From NCBI GenBank assembly GCA_964484195.1, contig CAZAER010000021.1:1-64000 (forward strand): 64,000 nt of DNA. Direction: 5' to 3'. Positions 25,940 through 37,375 of this stretch are shown here, piece after piece. This DNA comes from JALHOP01 sp964484195 (GTDB lineage: Bacteria > Myxococcota > XYA12-FULL-58-9 > JALHOP01). The notes beneath the pieces were generated by a model that worked only from the letters and a program-made list of their open reading frames with translations, did no database searches and was not told the origin of the DNA. The translations under genes were made by a program, and so were the position numbers. The first letter of the stretch is position 1. Each line of letters starts with the position of its first letter.

Positions 25940-26911
25940 ATGGCCGCTTCCGTCATGGCGCCACGCCGCGTCTCGTTGTGGCTCGGCTACGCCGCAGTCT
26001 ACATCGTCTGGGGCTCGACCTACCTGGCGTTGCGCTACGTCGTCGAAGTGCTGCCGCCCTTCGTGGCCGCCGGTTTCCGCTTCATGGTCGCTGGCGCCGT
26101 TCTCTACGGCTACATGCGCTTGCGCGGCACGCCACACCCGACGCGTAGGCAATGGCTCATCGCTTTTGTTTTGGGAGCGTTCTTGTTGCTCGCTGGCAAC
26201 GGCGGCGTCATGTGGGCCGAACAACGTATTCCGTCCGCTATCGCGGCGCTTTTGGTCGCTTCCGAGCCGCTGTGGATCGTGTTGCTCGAATGGTGGCGTC
26301 CGAAGGGAACACGACCGACCGCGCGCATGCTCGTGGGTCTCGCCGTCGGCTTCGCGGGAGTGGCGATTCTCGTGGCCCCCAGCGGTGCCGAGGGCGTTGC
26401 CCGTGTCGATCTCGCCGGCGCCTGCGCAGTGGTGGGTGGAGCCTTTTGTTGGGCCGTAGGCTCCCTGCTCTCGAACAAGCTACCGGCGGGTGACTTGCCG
26501 AAATCGCCGATCGCGACGAGTGCATCGCAGATGCTCGCGGGCGGGGCCTTGTTGTTGCTCGTGGGCTCGGCTCGCGGTGAGCTGCCATTGGTCACCGCAG
26601 AAGCTTTCACGCCGAAGGTCGTGTTCGCGATAGCGTACCTCATCGTCTTCGGGTCCATCATCGCGTTCAACACCTACGCCTGGTTGGTGCGTGTCGAGCC
26701 GCCTGCGCGGGTTGCCACCTATGCCTTCGTCAACCCTGCCGTGGCGATGCTGCTGGGGTGGGCGATCGGTGGTGAGCCCATCACGGTGATGACGCTCGTT
26801 GCCGGCGGATTCATCATCGTCGCCGTAGCGCTCATCGTCACTGGCAGTGCGAGCCCGGGAAAGCCGACTGCCTCGGAGCGCGAGCTGGCGCACAGCGAAC
26901 GCGCGGCCTAG
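25940..26911 (+). CDS. EamA/DMT-family exporter
   Basis: 323 residues with ten predicted hydrophobic helices in two EamA halves. The start GYAAVYIVWGSTYLALRYVVE and the second half AFCWAVGSLLSNKLP are typical of the YedA/RhaT-like drug/metabolite transporters of the inner membrane. Substrate is not evident. It lies 48 bases after the acyl carrier gene and may or may not share its transcript. Confidence 0.9.
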   Translation: MAASVMAPRRVSLWLGYAAVYIVWGSTYLALRYVVEVLPPFVAAGFRFMVAGAVLYGYMRLRGTPHPTRRQWLIAFVLGAFLLLAGNGGVMWAEQRIPSAIAALLVASEPLWIVLLEWWRPKGTRPTARMLVGLAVGFAGVAILVAPSGAEGVARVDLAGACAVVGGAFCWAVGSLLSNKLPAGDLPKSPIATSASQMLAGGALLLLVGSARGELPLVTAEAFTPKVVFAIAYLIVFGSIIAFNTYAWLVRVEPPARVATYAFVNPAVAMLLGWAIGGEPITVMTLVAGGFIIVAVALIVTGSASPGKPTASERELAHSERAA

Positions 26912-27019
26912 AGCCTCGAAAAACGGCGGTATTTCGCTCCCCTGGCCCTCGAATAGTGCCGACGCTGCCGCCGGGTCGTGACTCTTTCGTATTTTTTTGC
27001 GCAACAGTGCCGCAGCGCT

Positions 27020-27054
27020 GCCGATAACAAAAACTGACAAGCGATAAAGGGGTG
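27020..27054 (+). promoter_or_regulatory. Bipartite GCCGATAAC / GCGATAAAGGGGTG motif
   Basis: GCCGATAAC (27020-27028), 12 bases, then GCGATAAAGGGGTG (27041-27054), on the strand of the gene at 27182 and 128 bases before it. The second half matches 12 of 14 bases of GCGATAACAGGGTG found before two T3SS-locus genes (39416 and 40100), and the first half with its flank (GCTGCCGATAAC) is identical to the element before 37375. It is inferred to be a shared promoter or operator. Confidence 0.5.
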
Positions 27055-27181
27055 CTTCGCGTCTCTTTGTCGGCCGCATCGTTCGTGAACGACGTCGCGT
27101 TCGACGCGGCAGGGACTCGTGTTGTCTCCAAACTTTCGTCCGCTTTAGCGGCATGGGTCGCACGGCGGAATGGGGAAGACC

Positions 27182-27628
27182 ATGGCTGATACGCCGATTA
27201 CTGGTGTCCGTCCTCCTGTTGCGAACACGCCGACGCCGAGCCAAGGTGATGCGGGGCTGCGGCCACCAACACGTCCCGGCGAGTCACCACGCGCGCAGGT
27301 AGGTCATGGAGACATCTCCGACGCCGACCGTCAGCGGATCAATGAGTCGATGCGACAAATGGGACGAGGCTCCGCAGGGCGAGAGGGTCTGAGCAAAGCC
27401 ATCCGACCTGGTTCGGGTTCGGGCACTCGGGGCAATGAGCTCCAGCGTCTGCAACAACGGCCGCCGCACGAGCGCAACGCGCCTATCCGACAGCTCCAAG
27501 GGCAGCCGCCGGTGCAGCCGCGCATCGAGCCGCCGCTCATGACGATGCCGAAGAGTCCTGGCGAACCTGGCGCCGCTGGCGAACCTGCCGCCCGCAGCGT
27601 CGACCCACGCGCGCGTGGTCCTCGTTGA
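27182..27628 (+). CDS. Low-complexity Pro/Arg/Gly-rich small protein, candidate secreted substrate
   Basis: 148 residues, no known domain. The N-terminal 45 residues are rich in Pro, Thr and Gly without predicted structure (MADTPITGVRPPVANTPTPS), the kind of leader seen on type III substrates; a short polar helix follows (ISDADRQRINESMRQMG) and the rest is Pro, Arg and Gln-rich. No signal peptide. ATG 27182 follows GGGGAAG; an ATG 12 bases earlier is in frame. The upstream motif at 27020-27054 is shared with T3SS-locus genes. Function is unknown; the T3SS link is inference. Confidence 0.55.
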   Translation: MADTPITGVRPPVANTPTPSQGDAGLRPPTRPGESPRAQVGHGDISDADRQRINESMRQMGRGSAGREGLSKAIRPGSGSGTRGNELQRLQQRPPHERNAPIRQLQGQPPVQPRIEPPLMTMPKSPGEPGAAGEPAARSVDPRARGPR

Positions 27629-27707
27629 ACGATTTTTTTGCCGCAATGAAATATTGAACCCAATCCGCGGGAGCGGATCGACGCCGCTTCTCGCTCGAGG
27701 TGACACC

Positions 27708-28013
27708 ATGGGATTTCCAGCTATTCCGACAGGTACTCGTGACCCAGCGTTCGTGCGTGTGCAGCAGCAGTCAGACTCTGGACCGCTTCCTTCGGGTGGC
27801 ACGGCCCCGCAGTCCGGCAGCGGGACGGCGCCGACTCCGAGCAGCGGCACCGGCCCGGTCGATGCCGACGTGCGGGAGCAAGGTAGGTCAGGCGCTGAAG
27901 GCCGTTCGGGGGGCGCGCAAAATCACCGCCTCCACGGCTTGCCCTCGGGTCGTGGTGGCGTGAATACGCAGCCGCAGAACGGCCGTTCGGGCGGAAACGA
28001 ACAATCGCGTTGA
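27708..28013 (+). CDS. Low-complexity Ser/Gly/Gln-rich small protein
   Basis: 101 residues, no known domain, strongly enriched in Ser, Gly, Pro and Gln (VQQQSDSGPLPSGGTAPQSG). No signal peptide or membrane helix. ATG 27708 is preceded by GAGG at 7 bases; the in-frame ATG at 27615 would overlap the previous gene. It lies 79 bases after the Pro/Arg-rich gene and has the same unstructured character, so the two may be a functional pair. It has no copy of the motif found before 27182. Confidence 0.5.
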   Translation: MGFPAIPTGTRDPAFVRVQQQSDSGPLPSGGTAPQSGSGTAPTPSSGTGPVDADVREQGRSGAEGRSGGAQNHRLHGLPSGRGGVNTQPQNGRSGGNEQSR

Positions 28014-28025
28014 TCGCGCGCCGGT

Positions 28026-29597
28026 CTACTGCCGCGGCGCTGGTGGGCGCTTGCGGCAGAAGAGGGTGGCTCCGGCGAGGATGATCAGCTCCATGATAGC
28101 GGGGCCGGCGGCGTTACAACCGTCGGCCTCGCTCTCGTTCGGATCGTTGGTGCCCGATGGTCCGTCACCACCGGTGGGGCCATCGCCACCGCTCGGACCG
28201 CCGCCGTCGCCGCCGGTGGGACCGCCATCGTCTGCTGGTGCATCCGCCGTGAACTCCGCGACGAGCGAGACGTCGGTTGTAACCGCGATAGCGTACGGGT
28301 TGGTGCTACCCGACGACGCGCTTCCGACGCGCCAGCCGGTGAAGCTGTGACCCGCGTCCGCCGTGGCGGTCGCGGTGACGATGGTGCCCGGGTCGTAGAC
28401 ACCACCGGCTGGGTCGAGCGTGACGCTGCCTTCGCCGGCGACGTTGGCGAGGAGATTGTACTTCACTGGGGCCGCGGGGTCCTCGAACCTCACACGCCGC
28501 GGTGGTGTCGCGGCCGGCGGGTTGCCAGTGCTCGCGCACTCCGCGCCGGCGTCGTAGTAGAGAGCACCAGGGAGCGGGGCGTAGTTGTATTCGTATTCGT
28601 CGCCGTACCTGATGTTGTCGAAGTCGTAGTACACGTCTTCGTATTGCGGGTCGCTGCCGCCCGGCGTCGCCGCGCCACCAACCGCGCTGGTGTCGTCCGG
28701 TCCGACCACTGGAGCCATATTGAACACCAGGCTCCGCTGGACGACTCCGGAAACGAGGCAGCACGAGGGCGCACCGCTCCCGGGATAGGGGTTCTGGCAG
28801 GCGGGGACGGTCAGCGGACGGTTCTGATTGGAGTCGCAGAAGCACCCCGTGAAGTAGCCTCGCGCGAACAGACGTGCACGCAAGCCCACCGCGGCACCCG
28901 GGACGAGCTGCGCGCTCGGCTCCGCGAACGTGAAGTACGGATTGGTTGGATAGGAGGCGGCCTGGGGCCCGACGAACACTCCCTGCCAGGCTCCCGATGA
29001 GGGAATACCCGTCGAGTAGCCCCCGGGAGGCGCGTTGTAGATCAGCGAGGGATTGCCCGGGCTGTTGTCGACGAATTCGGCGCCGCCGAGCACGAAGTCG
29101 TTGGCGCTACCGATGCCGAAGAGCTGCGTCGAGCTCACCACCGGGATCTCGATGCGCAGCCCCTTGCCCTGCGGCAGCGGCCAGTAACCCTGGAGCTGCG
29201 GCGGAATACCGATGAAGCCGCCACCGATCCGCGTGTACGAGCCGATCGACGTCGGGCAGTTGCCGTCGGTGATCTGCTGCTCGGCGCCGAAGTTACCGAG
29301 GAAGCAGCGAATGGGATGCGAGGCATCGATCGCGAGCTGCGTGTTGGGCGGTAGCTTGATCTCGGGATTCACCCACATGCCGCTGCAGCCGAGACCGCCG
29401 ACCATGACGCGCACGTAGTAGGTCTCGCCGACGCGCGGGTAGCCTTGGAACCCGGCGTACACCCAGGCGAGATCTTCTTGGATGGCGGGATAGATGCCTT
29501 GCCAACACAGGTGCTGTGTCCGCGATGGCGAACCGTCGTTCCAAGCTTGAGCACGCGCCGAGCCCGCCGCGAGAAAGACGGCGAGCCCGAACGCCAA
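28026..29597 (-). CDS. Surface protein with InlB-type repeat and C-terminal sorting-like tail
   Basis: About 523 residues. A signal peptide ends in AGSARAQA. The large N-terminal domain (HLCWQGIYPAIQEDLAWVYAGF ...) has eight or more Cys and is unrecognised. Near residues 380-440 is an InlB B-repeat/'GWxxG'-type module (AGEGSVTLDPAGGVYDPGTIVTATATADAGHSFTGW). A Gly/Pro/Asp-rich stalk (GGPTGGDGGGPSGGDG) leads to a C-terminal Cys, helix and basic tail (DGCNAAGPAIMELIILAGATLFCRKR) of the MYXO-CTERM kind, so it is probably cell-surface anchored. Start is doubtful: TTG 29597 follows the aconitase stop; ATG 29738 would overlap aconitase by 134 bases. Confidence 0.78.
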   Translation of the reverse strand: MAFGLAVFLAAGSARAQAWNDGSPSRTQHLCWQGIYPAIQEDLAWVYAGFQGYPRVGETYYVRVMVGGLGCSGMWVNPEIKLPPNTQLAIDASHPIRCFLGNFGAEQQITDGNCPTSIGSYTRIGGGFIGIPPQLQGYWPLPQGKGLRIEIPVVSSTQLFGIGSANDFVLGGAEFVDNSPGNPSLIYNAPPGGYSTGIPSSGAWQGVFVGPQAASYPTNPYFTFAEPSAQLVPGAAVGLRARLFARGYFTGCFCDSNQNRPLTVPACQNPYPGSGAPSCCLVSGVVQRSLVFNMAPVVGPDDTSAVGGAATPGGSDPQYEDVYYDFDNIRYGDEYEYNYAPLPGALYYDAGAECASTGNPPAATPPRRVRFEDPAAPVKYNLLANVAGEGSVTLDPAGGVYDPGTIVTATATADAGHSFTGWRVGSASSGSTNPYAIAVTTDVSLVAEFTADAPADDGGPTGGDGGGPSGGDGPTGGDGPSGTNDPNESEADGCNAAGPAIMELIILAGATLFCRKRPPAPRQ

Positions 29598-29604
29598 GGC
29601 GACG

Positions 29605-32298
<2,694 letters not shown>

Positions 32299-32436
32299 GG
32301 CGTGGGGATCCTTTCGATTGGGGCGGGAAATAGCGCTGTGGGGGGGATCTCGCAATGGGTCGTGCTCCGAGCCGTTTTACCTAAGGTTTTTGAGGCTTTG
32401 GTGGTTTGGCACCGAGGGGTTTTGTGCTACCCGAAC

Positions 32437-33357
32437 ATGGTTCGTCATAGCGGACGACTGCTTCCCCCGGGGGAACGCTACGCGATTGCCGCGGTCGTCG
32501 AGCATCTCGCCGAGGTCGACAAACGCGACCTTCACTTGAAACGCGGCTGCTCGTCGCTGACCCGGTACTGCGAAGAACGTCTTCGCTACTCCGACCGCGC
32601 TGCTGCTCGACGTGTCGCGGCTGCGAGACTCAGCCAGCGTCACCCGATCATTCTCGGCATGCTGCGCCGGGGTGAAACGACTCTTTCGAACCTGCAGGTC
32701 CTCTCACCCGTACTCAAGGCCCCTAGCGACGAAGCCAAGTTGCTAGCTGCGGCGGGTAAGACACGCACTGAAGTCGAGCGGATGGTCGTAGGGTGGAGTC
32801 CGAGAGACGTGTTCGAGGCGAACCTCGTTCGCACCAAGGTCGATACCGCGCCGCGTCTGCTCGAGCAGCTCATCGAAGAGAGACGTCAGGCATCGGTGTC
32901 TGTCGAGCCCGCGGTCGAGAGACCAACGCTCGAGCTACCGCGTGCACCTCTGCCGAAGCCTGTCACCGTCGAATTCTCGGAGCTCCACTGCTGCATTCCC
33001 GTCGAGAGCGAGAGGAAGCTCCTGGCACTACGCGACCACTACCGCCACTCGATTCCCGATGGCGACATCGCCAAGGTGATCGCGAAGGCCATCGACGAGG
33101 CCTACGACAAGGTGATGGCGCGGAAGCTCGGCAAGCTGAAGAAGCCGAAGTCACAGCAGGCACAACTGCTTCCCCCGGAGGAAGTCGCCAAGAAGCGCCG
33201 CGCGCCCGACCAGGCAACGCGCCGCGAAGTCTCGGAGCGCGATGGCTACCGCTGCTGTTTCACTGCGGAAGACGGGCATCAGGTCGACACACCGCACCGC
33301 AGGACGTTGACCAAGCCGCGGACGAACATCTCCCGCGGCATGGGTAGCTCGTCGTGA
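32437..33357 (+). pseudogene. HNH-family protein truncated within the HNH domain
   Basis: The first 290 residues match the common deltaproteobacterial HNH protein: N-terminal helical region with EHLAEVDKRDLHLKRGCSSLTRYCEERLRYSD and ARRVAAARL, then the HNH domain start ATRREVSERDGYRCCFTAEDGHQ. In intact members this continues through a Cys pair and the His-containing LEFHH segment; here the sequence leaves the family at about 33278 and the remaining 25 residues are read through the 3' end of the convergent TetR gene. Catalytic residues are therefore missing. I read it as a deletion remnant joined to tetR. Start ATG 32437 is a choice among weak options. Confidence 0.7.
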
Positions 33358-33857
33358 CCGGCCTCGACGCTCTCCATGTACGAATACGTCACGATGCCGC
33401 CCAGGAAGGTGCGTGCGACGATCTCGGGGTCGTGGCGGCGCATGCGGCCGTGGCGCATTTCGGCTTCGAAGTACGACGCGAGCTTCTTGACCATCCGCGG
33501 TAGCGGACCAGCGCCCTTGAACTCTGCGGTGCGGTTCGACCACTGCAGGACTTTCATCGGAATCGCGACGTGGAAGTAGTCGATGCCGTGGAGACCCAAC
33601 GCCACGAGATTCTCGACCAGGTCGCCGCGATTCACGTTCGAGCACAGGTCGATGAGCCACGAAGGCTCGGCGAGCTCGAGCTCCATCGCTGCGTGGAACA
33701 GCTCGTCTTTGGTGTCGAAGCGGTTGAAGATCGTGCCTTCCGAAACGCCGGCACGCAGCGCGACCTCGGCGGTCGTGGCTTTCAATCCTCGAGCAAGGAA
33801 GATCTCACGGGCAGCGTCCAAAATGTCGCTGTCGGACACTTTGATTGGGCGAGCCAT
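33279..33857 (-). CDS. TetR-family transcriptional regulator
   Basis: 192 residues, normal for the family. N-terminal helix-turn-helix: ILDAAREIFLARGLKATTAEVALRAGVSEGTIFNRFDTKDELFHAA (about 11-55). The C-terminal ligand domain is variable and gives no clue to the effector. ATG 33857 gives the usual spacing to the helix-turn-helix; longer frames upstream overlap the divergent gene. It is divergent from the membrane protein at 33946 (88-base gap), which it may control, and convergent with the truncated HNH gene, overlapping its tail. Confidence 0.9.
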   Translation of the reverse strand: MARPIKVSDSDILDAAREIFLARGLKATTAEVALRAGVSEGTIFNRFDTKDELFHAAMELELAEPSWLIDLCSNVNRGDLVENLVALGLHGIDYFHVAIPMKVLQWSNRTAEFKGAGPLPRMVKKLASYFEAEMRHGRMRRHDPEIVARTFLGGIVTYSYMESVEAGHDELPMPREMFVRGLVNVLRCGVST

Positions 33858-33945
33858 ACCGAGCCCCGTAATTGAGTCCCCACTCAGTAACATACGTGGC
33901 CATGGGGTGGCGTCAAGATCGCTGCCGTGGTTTACCGATGCGACG

Positions 33946-34677
33946 ATGTCTACGGGCAACGACGACGACGGAAAGCTGGACGATGAGTCGACGATAGCTC
34001 GGCCAAAACCGCGCCTCGTGCACTCGATCAGCAACGAGCCGACCCTAGTCGGTGGCGCGCGTGCGGCCGAGCTCGACGACCTGCCACGCCCGCGTATCAG
34101 CGACCGGTGGCGACGTATGGCGCCCATCCTCCTGGTCTTGGTCGCGGTGCTGGCGATGGGGCCGTTCATCAGCCGGTTCATCGACACCTACCGCGCCGTC
34201 GTCATGGATGTGCAAGACGACAAGATGATGGTTCAGCAGGCGATGCGGCCGCCGCGGTGGATCTCGGCGATCGACGTGAAGCCGGGCACCGTCGTGATGA
34301 AAGACCCGTTCAGCTGGAACCCGCACGCAGTCGATCCGACACCCAAGGACGCGCCGCTGCTCGAGCTCGCCGAGCGCTGGCAGTCGACCTACGAGGGCGT
34401 CATCGTCGAGATGCGGCCGCCCAACGCCCCGGGACGCGGCGCCGTCGCTGTGGTGCAGACCGCCGATGGTACGCGCTTCGAGGTTTCGATGTTCGCCGAG
34501 CACCTGGCGACTGCGTCGGTGGGGCGAATCCTCCACAAGGAGCCCGGCTCCTGGGACCCGGTGATGATGCCGATGAGCAAAGGCCCTTCGGGCGGCTTCT
34601 CGCTGAATCCCCGCGGCGAGAATCGGCCGGCGGAGACGCCCAAACCCGATGCGCCAAAGCCGGCTCCGGCTCCTTGA
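33946..34677 (+). CDS. Hypothetical single-pass membrane protein
   Basis: 243 residues. A cytoplasmic N-terminus of about 58 residues with a Pro/Arg-rich end, one transmembrane helix (about 60-78, APILLVLVAVLAMGPFISRF) and an extracytoplasmic domain of about 140 residues with a Pro-rich tail (AETPKPDAPKPAPAP). No family is recognised. It lies 48 bases upstream of the chemoreceptor on the same strand, so it could act with it, or be the target of the divergent TetR. Confidence 0.7.
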   Translation: MSTGNDDDGKLDDESTIARPKPRLVHSISNEPTLVGGARAAELDDLPRPRISDRWRRMAPILLVLVAVLAMGPFISRFIDTYRAVVMDVQDDKMMVQQAMRPPRWISAIDVKPGTVVMKDPFSWNPHAVDPTPKDAPLLELAERWQSTYEGVIVEMRPPNAPGRGAVAVVQTADGTRFEVSMFAEHLATASVGRILHKEPGSWDPVMMPMSKGPSGGFSLNPRGENRPAETPKPDAPKPAPAP

Positions 34678-34725
34678 GCGGCTTATTTTTAGCGCTTGGC
34701 TCAGTATGACGTACGATAGCGGCCG

Positions 34726-36867
34726 ATGCCTGTAGGTCTCGACAGCTTCGGAGTTCGCATAGGGCTGCGCGAGCGGCTCATCATGGTGCTGCTCTTCGCG
34801 GTTCTAGGCAGCGGTGTGGTCGTCGGCGTCGCCACGCACTTCTTCCTGCGCGGCCGCATCATCAAAGAGCTCACCGGTCGCACCGACATCATCAACCAAG
34901 CACTCGACGCCTCGGTCGACATCGCGCGGGCCGTGAAGGGCCGCGACGCCTCCGCCGCCCAAGCCTTTCTCGAGAAGCTGCTCACCGCCGAGCCCGAGCT
35001 GGTCTACGCCATCGTCTTCGTCGGTGATCCGGAAAACGCCCGAGCCGTCGCCTGGGCGAGCACGACCCCCGTCGTCGAGGGCTTCGACATCACCAAACCC
35101 GAGAACCGCGCCGCGCTGCTCAAGCAAGTGTTTGCTTCAGCGGACGCCGATGCGGGCTCCGACATCGTGCATCGCGCGGTGACGTTGCATCCACAAGCAC
35201 TGCCCAACGAGGTTGCCGCACCACCAGACCTCGACGCCCTGATGGGATTCCAGGGGGCCGCCCTCTTCGGCATGACTCCAGACGTCGAGCTCAGTCGGTT
35301 TCGCACCGTCATCCTCTACGTCACCATCACATCCGGGCTCATCGTCCTCGTGATCTTGTGGTGGTTCTTCAGCCGAGTCTCGGGGCGCATCGAAACGCTG
35401 CTCGGCTATGCTGGGGGCATCGCCGACGGCGACCTCACCAACAAGATCCAAGATATCTCCGGCGACGAGTTCGGTCAGCTTGCCGGAGCCTTGAGCTCGA
35501 TCACCAGAGGGCTCGGCCGAACCATCAAGCAGGTGCGCGAGACGTCACTCGAGATGGATTCCGTGTCGAACCGCGTCCGCGATGCTTCACGTCAGATCGC
35601 AACCGATGCGGGCACACAGGCGATGTCGGTGCGCCAGACCGGTACTGCGATGAGCAACATGTCGCGCGCGTCGCAGACATTCGAGACGCAGATCAACGAC
35701 GTCTCGCGCGCCGCGGAAGTCTCGTCCGAGCGTTTGCGTGACATCAGCGGCGCCGTCGATCGCATCACCAACACGGTGCATCAAGTCGCGAGCGCCGTCG
35801 ATCAGACGCGCGACCATCTCGAGAACAATGTCGCGCGCTTGTCGGAGGTCGACCGCGCGGTCGATCGCTTGAACAGCGCCGCCGAAGGCACCGCCGCCGC
35901 GACCACCCAGATCACCAACAGCATCGGCAGCGTCGAGCGCAGCACCGACGAAGCGCTGCAGATGTCGCGCGACACCTCACGCAAAGCAGAGAGCGGCGTC
36001 TCCGCGGTGAAAGAGACCCTCGAAGGCATCCGCCGCATCCGCTCGTTCACCAACGACACGGTCGAGTCCGTTCGCTTCTTGTCGCAGAAGGTCGCCTCCA
36101 TCGAGCGCATCCTCGACGTCATCGACGACATCGCCAACCAGACGAAGCTGTTGTCACTCAACGCCTCCATCATCGCGGCAGGGGCGGGCGAGCACGGTCG
36201 CGGCTTCCTCGTGGTCGCCGAAGAGATCAAGGCGCTCGCTAGCAAGACCGCTGGTTCGACGCGCGAGATCTCCGGCGTCATCACCGAAGTGCTCAAGGTC
36301 TCCGGCAACGTCATAGATGTCGCCGAGCGTGGCGTGCGCATCGTCGACGAAGGCGTCGACCGCAGCGAGCACGCCGATCAAGTTTTGTCGTCGATCCTCG
36401 ACGCTTCGACGCGCACCGGCTCCTTGGTGCGCACCATCGCGGCCGCCATGACGGAGCAGTCACGCAGCGCGCTGCAAGTGAACCTCGCGATGCAGGACGT
36501 ACACCAAATCGCCGTCCGCGTGCGCGGCATCGTGACCTCGCAGAAGACCGAGTCGAGCGCGCTCGAGAGCTCGATGCGTCAGATGCGCGTCCTGATGGAA
36601 CGCTCGCTTGCCACCGCGAAGGAACAAGCGGCGCAGGTCACCGAGGCGATCGAAGCCATCGGTAGCATCTTCCAGCAGATCCAACTGGTGTCGACGACCA
36701 ACCAAGAGCAAGCGCGCAGCCGTGGCGAGGTCGCCAAGGCCTTCGAGGTGCTCGAAGGTCTCTCCGAACGCCACCGCGATAGCGCACGTCAGCTCGCGAC
36801 CGCGGTCGAGCAGGCGACGGCGCAGACCGTAGCGCTGACGAGCGCCATCAAGGTCTTCCGAGTCTAG
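34726..36867 (+). CDS. Methyl-accepting chemotaxis protein with divergent hairpin tip
   Basis: 713 residues. Transmembrane helix about 18-42, extracytoplasmic sensor domain about 43-190, second helix about 196-218, HAMP region (RIETLLGYAGGIADGDLTNKI, 225-275) and a long signalling coiled coil. The hairpin tip reads IANQTKLLSLNASIIAAGAGEHGRGFLVVAEEIKALA, where most receptors have NLLALNAAIEAARAGE; the Glu and Arg of the usual IEAARAGE are replaced by Ile and Gly. Those positions take part in trimer and CheA/CheW contacts, so output may go to a divergent kinase. No che gene is in the window. Confidence 0.9.
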   Translation: MPVGLDSFGVRIGLRERLIMVLLFAVLGSGVVVGVATHFFLRGRIIKELTGRTDIINQALDASVDIARAVKGRDASAAQAFLEKLLTAEPELVYAIVFVGDPENARAVAWASTTPVVEGFDITKPENRAALLKQVFASADADAGSDIVHRAVTLHPQALPNEVAAPPDLDALMGFQGAALFGMTPDVELSRFRTVILYVTITSGLIVLVILWWFFSRVSGRIETLLGYAGGIADGDLTNKIQDISGDEFGQLAGALSSITRGLGRTIKQVRETSLEMDSVSNRVRDASRQIATDAGTQAMSVRQTGTAMSNMSRASQTFETQINDVSRAAEVSSERLRDISGAVDRITNTVHQVASAVDQTRDHLENNVARLSEVDRAVDRLNSAAEGTAAATTQITNSIGSVERSTDEALQMSRDTSRKAESGVSAVKETLEGIRRIRSFTNDTVESVRFLSQKVASIERILDVIDDIANQTKLLSLNASIIAAGAGEHGRGFLVVAEEIKALASKTAGSTREISGVITEVLKVSGNVIDVAERGVRIVDEGVDRSEHADQVLSSILDASTRTGSLVRTIAAAMTEQSRSALQVNLAMQDVHQIAVRVRGIVTSQKTESSALESSMRQMRVLMERSLATAKEQAAQVTEAIEAIGSIFQQIQLVSTTNQEQARSRGEVAKAFEVLEGLSERHRDSARQLATAVEQATAQTVALTSAIKVFRV

Positions 36868-37020
36868 AGCGTATCTCATAACCCGCGTTGAGGTAGTTCG
36901 AGGCGTGTTGCGGGTTATGAGACACGCTCTCGGCCCTTTACGGGCCTGGTTATTTCGCTTCGCTAGTTTGTCTGCCTGCGGCAGACAGAGTCCATCTCAC
37001 GTTGTGAGATGCACTCTAGA
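36863..37020. repeat. Compound palindromic element (nested inverted repeats)
   Basis: Outer arms of 16 bases (36863-36878 and 37005-37020) match at 14 of 16 when inverted and carry TCTAGAG at the ends. Inside are a 21-base stem with one mismatch (36866-36886 with 36910-36930), GGCCC/GGGCC (36932-36946), an 8-base stem TGTCTGCC/GGCAGACA (36969-36987), and CATCTCAC/GTGAGATG (36993-37011). Four stems in series within 160 bases suggest a small mobile or REP-like palindromic unit, placed between a chemoreceptor and the T3SS locus. It overlaps the last codons of the chemoreceptor. Confidence 0.65.
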
Positions 37021-37028
37021 AAAGGAGA

Positions 37029-37065
37029 AAGGCCGAGCCAGCAATGCAATCGCGGGCTCGGCCTT
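37029..37065. terminator. Bidirectional hairpin terminator
   Basis: AAGGCCGAGCC and GGCTCGGCCTT form a perfect 11-bp stem with a 15-base loop. On the plus strand a TTTTT run follows after 8 bases; on the minus strand the stem is followed by TCTCCTTTT. It sits between the convergent ends of the chemoreceptor (plus) and the 91-residue T3SS-locus gene (minus), so it can end both transcripts. Confidence 0.65.
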
Positions 37066-37099
37066 AGAGGGATTTTTGACTAAACGATAGAACGTTCGG

Positions 37100-37375
37100 T
37101 CAGGCAGGACTGTGTTTGATCGTGTACTTCAAAAAGTCTTCGCACATGGTCAGGTAACGCTGGTCACCCGTCTCGGCGAAGGTTCCGTAAAACTGAATCG
37201 AGTGTTGCAGGCTTTGCGACAGGCGCATCGCGGCGCCGTTGCCGCGCGTGTGACCCAAGCGATGCTCGAAGGTCTGGGCCAGGCTCGAGAACCAACGCAC
37301 GCCGCGTCGATGCTCGGGGGTGAGCGGTTTGCATACCTGGTAGCGCGAAGATGACGTCTGGGCTTGCTCTTTCAT
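37100..37375 (-). CDS. Hypothetical 91-residue protein at the T3SS locus edge
   Basis: 91 residues, mainly helical, no known domain (RWFSSLAQTFEHRLGHTRGN, LQHSIQFYGTFAETGDQRYLTMCEDFLKYTIKH). ATG 37375 has GAGG about 9 bases before. A GCCGATAAC motif lies upstream at 37453-37461, oriented toward the gene, as before other T3SS-locus genes. It could be a small chaperone or a secreted component, but nothing in it decides. Confidence 0.6.
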   Translation of the reverse strand: MKEQAQTSSSRYQVCKPLTPEHRRGVRWFSSLAQTFEHRLGHTRGNGAAMRLSQSLQHSIQFYGTFAETGDQRYLTMCEDFLKYTIKHSPA

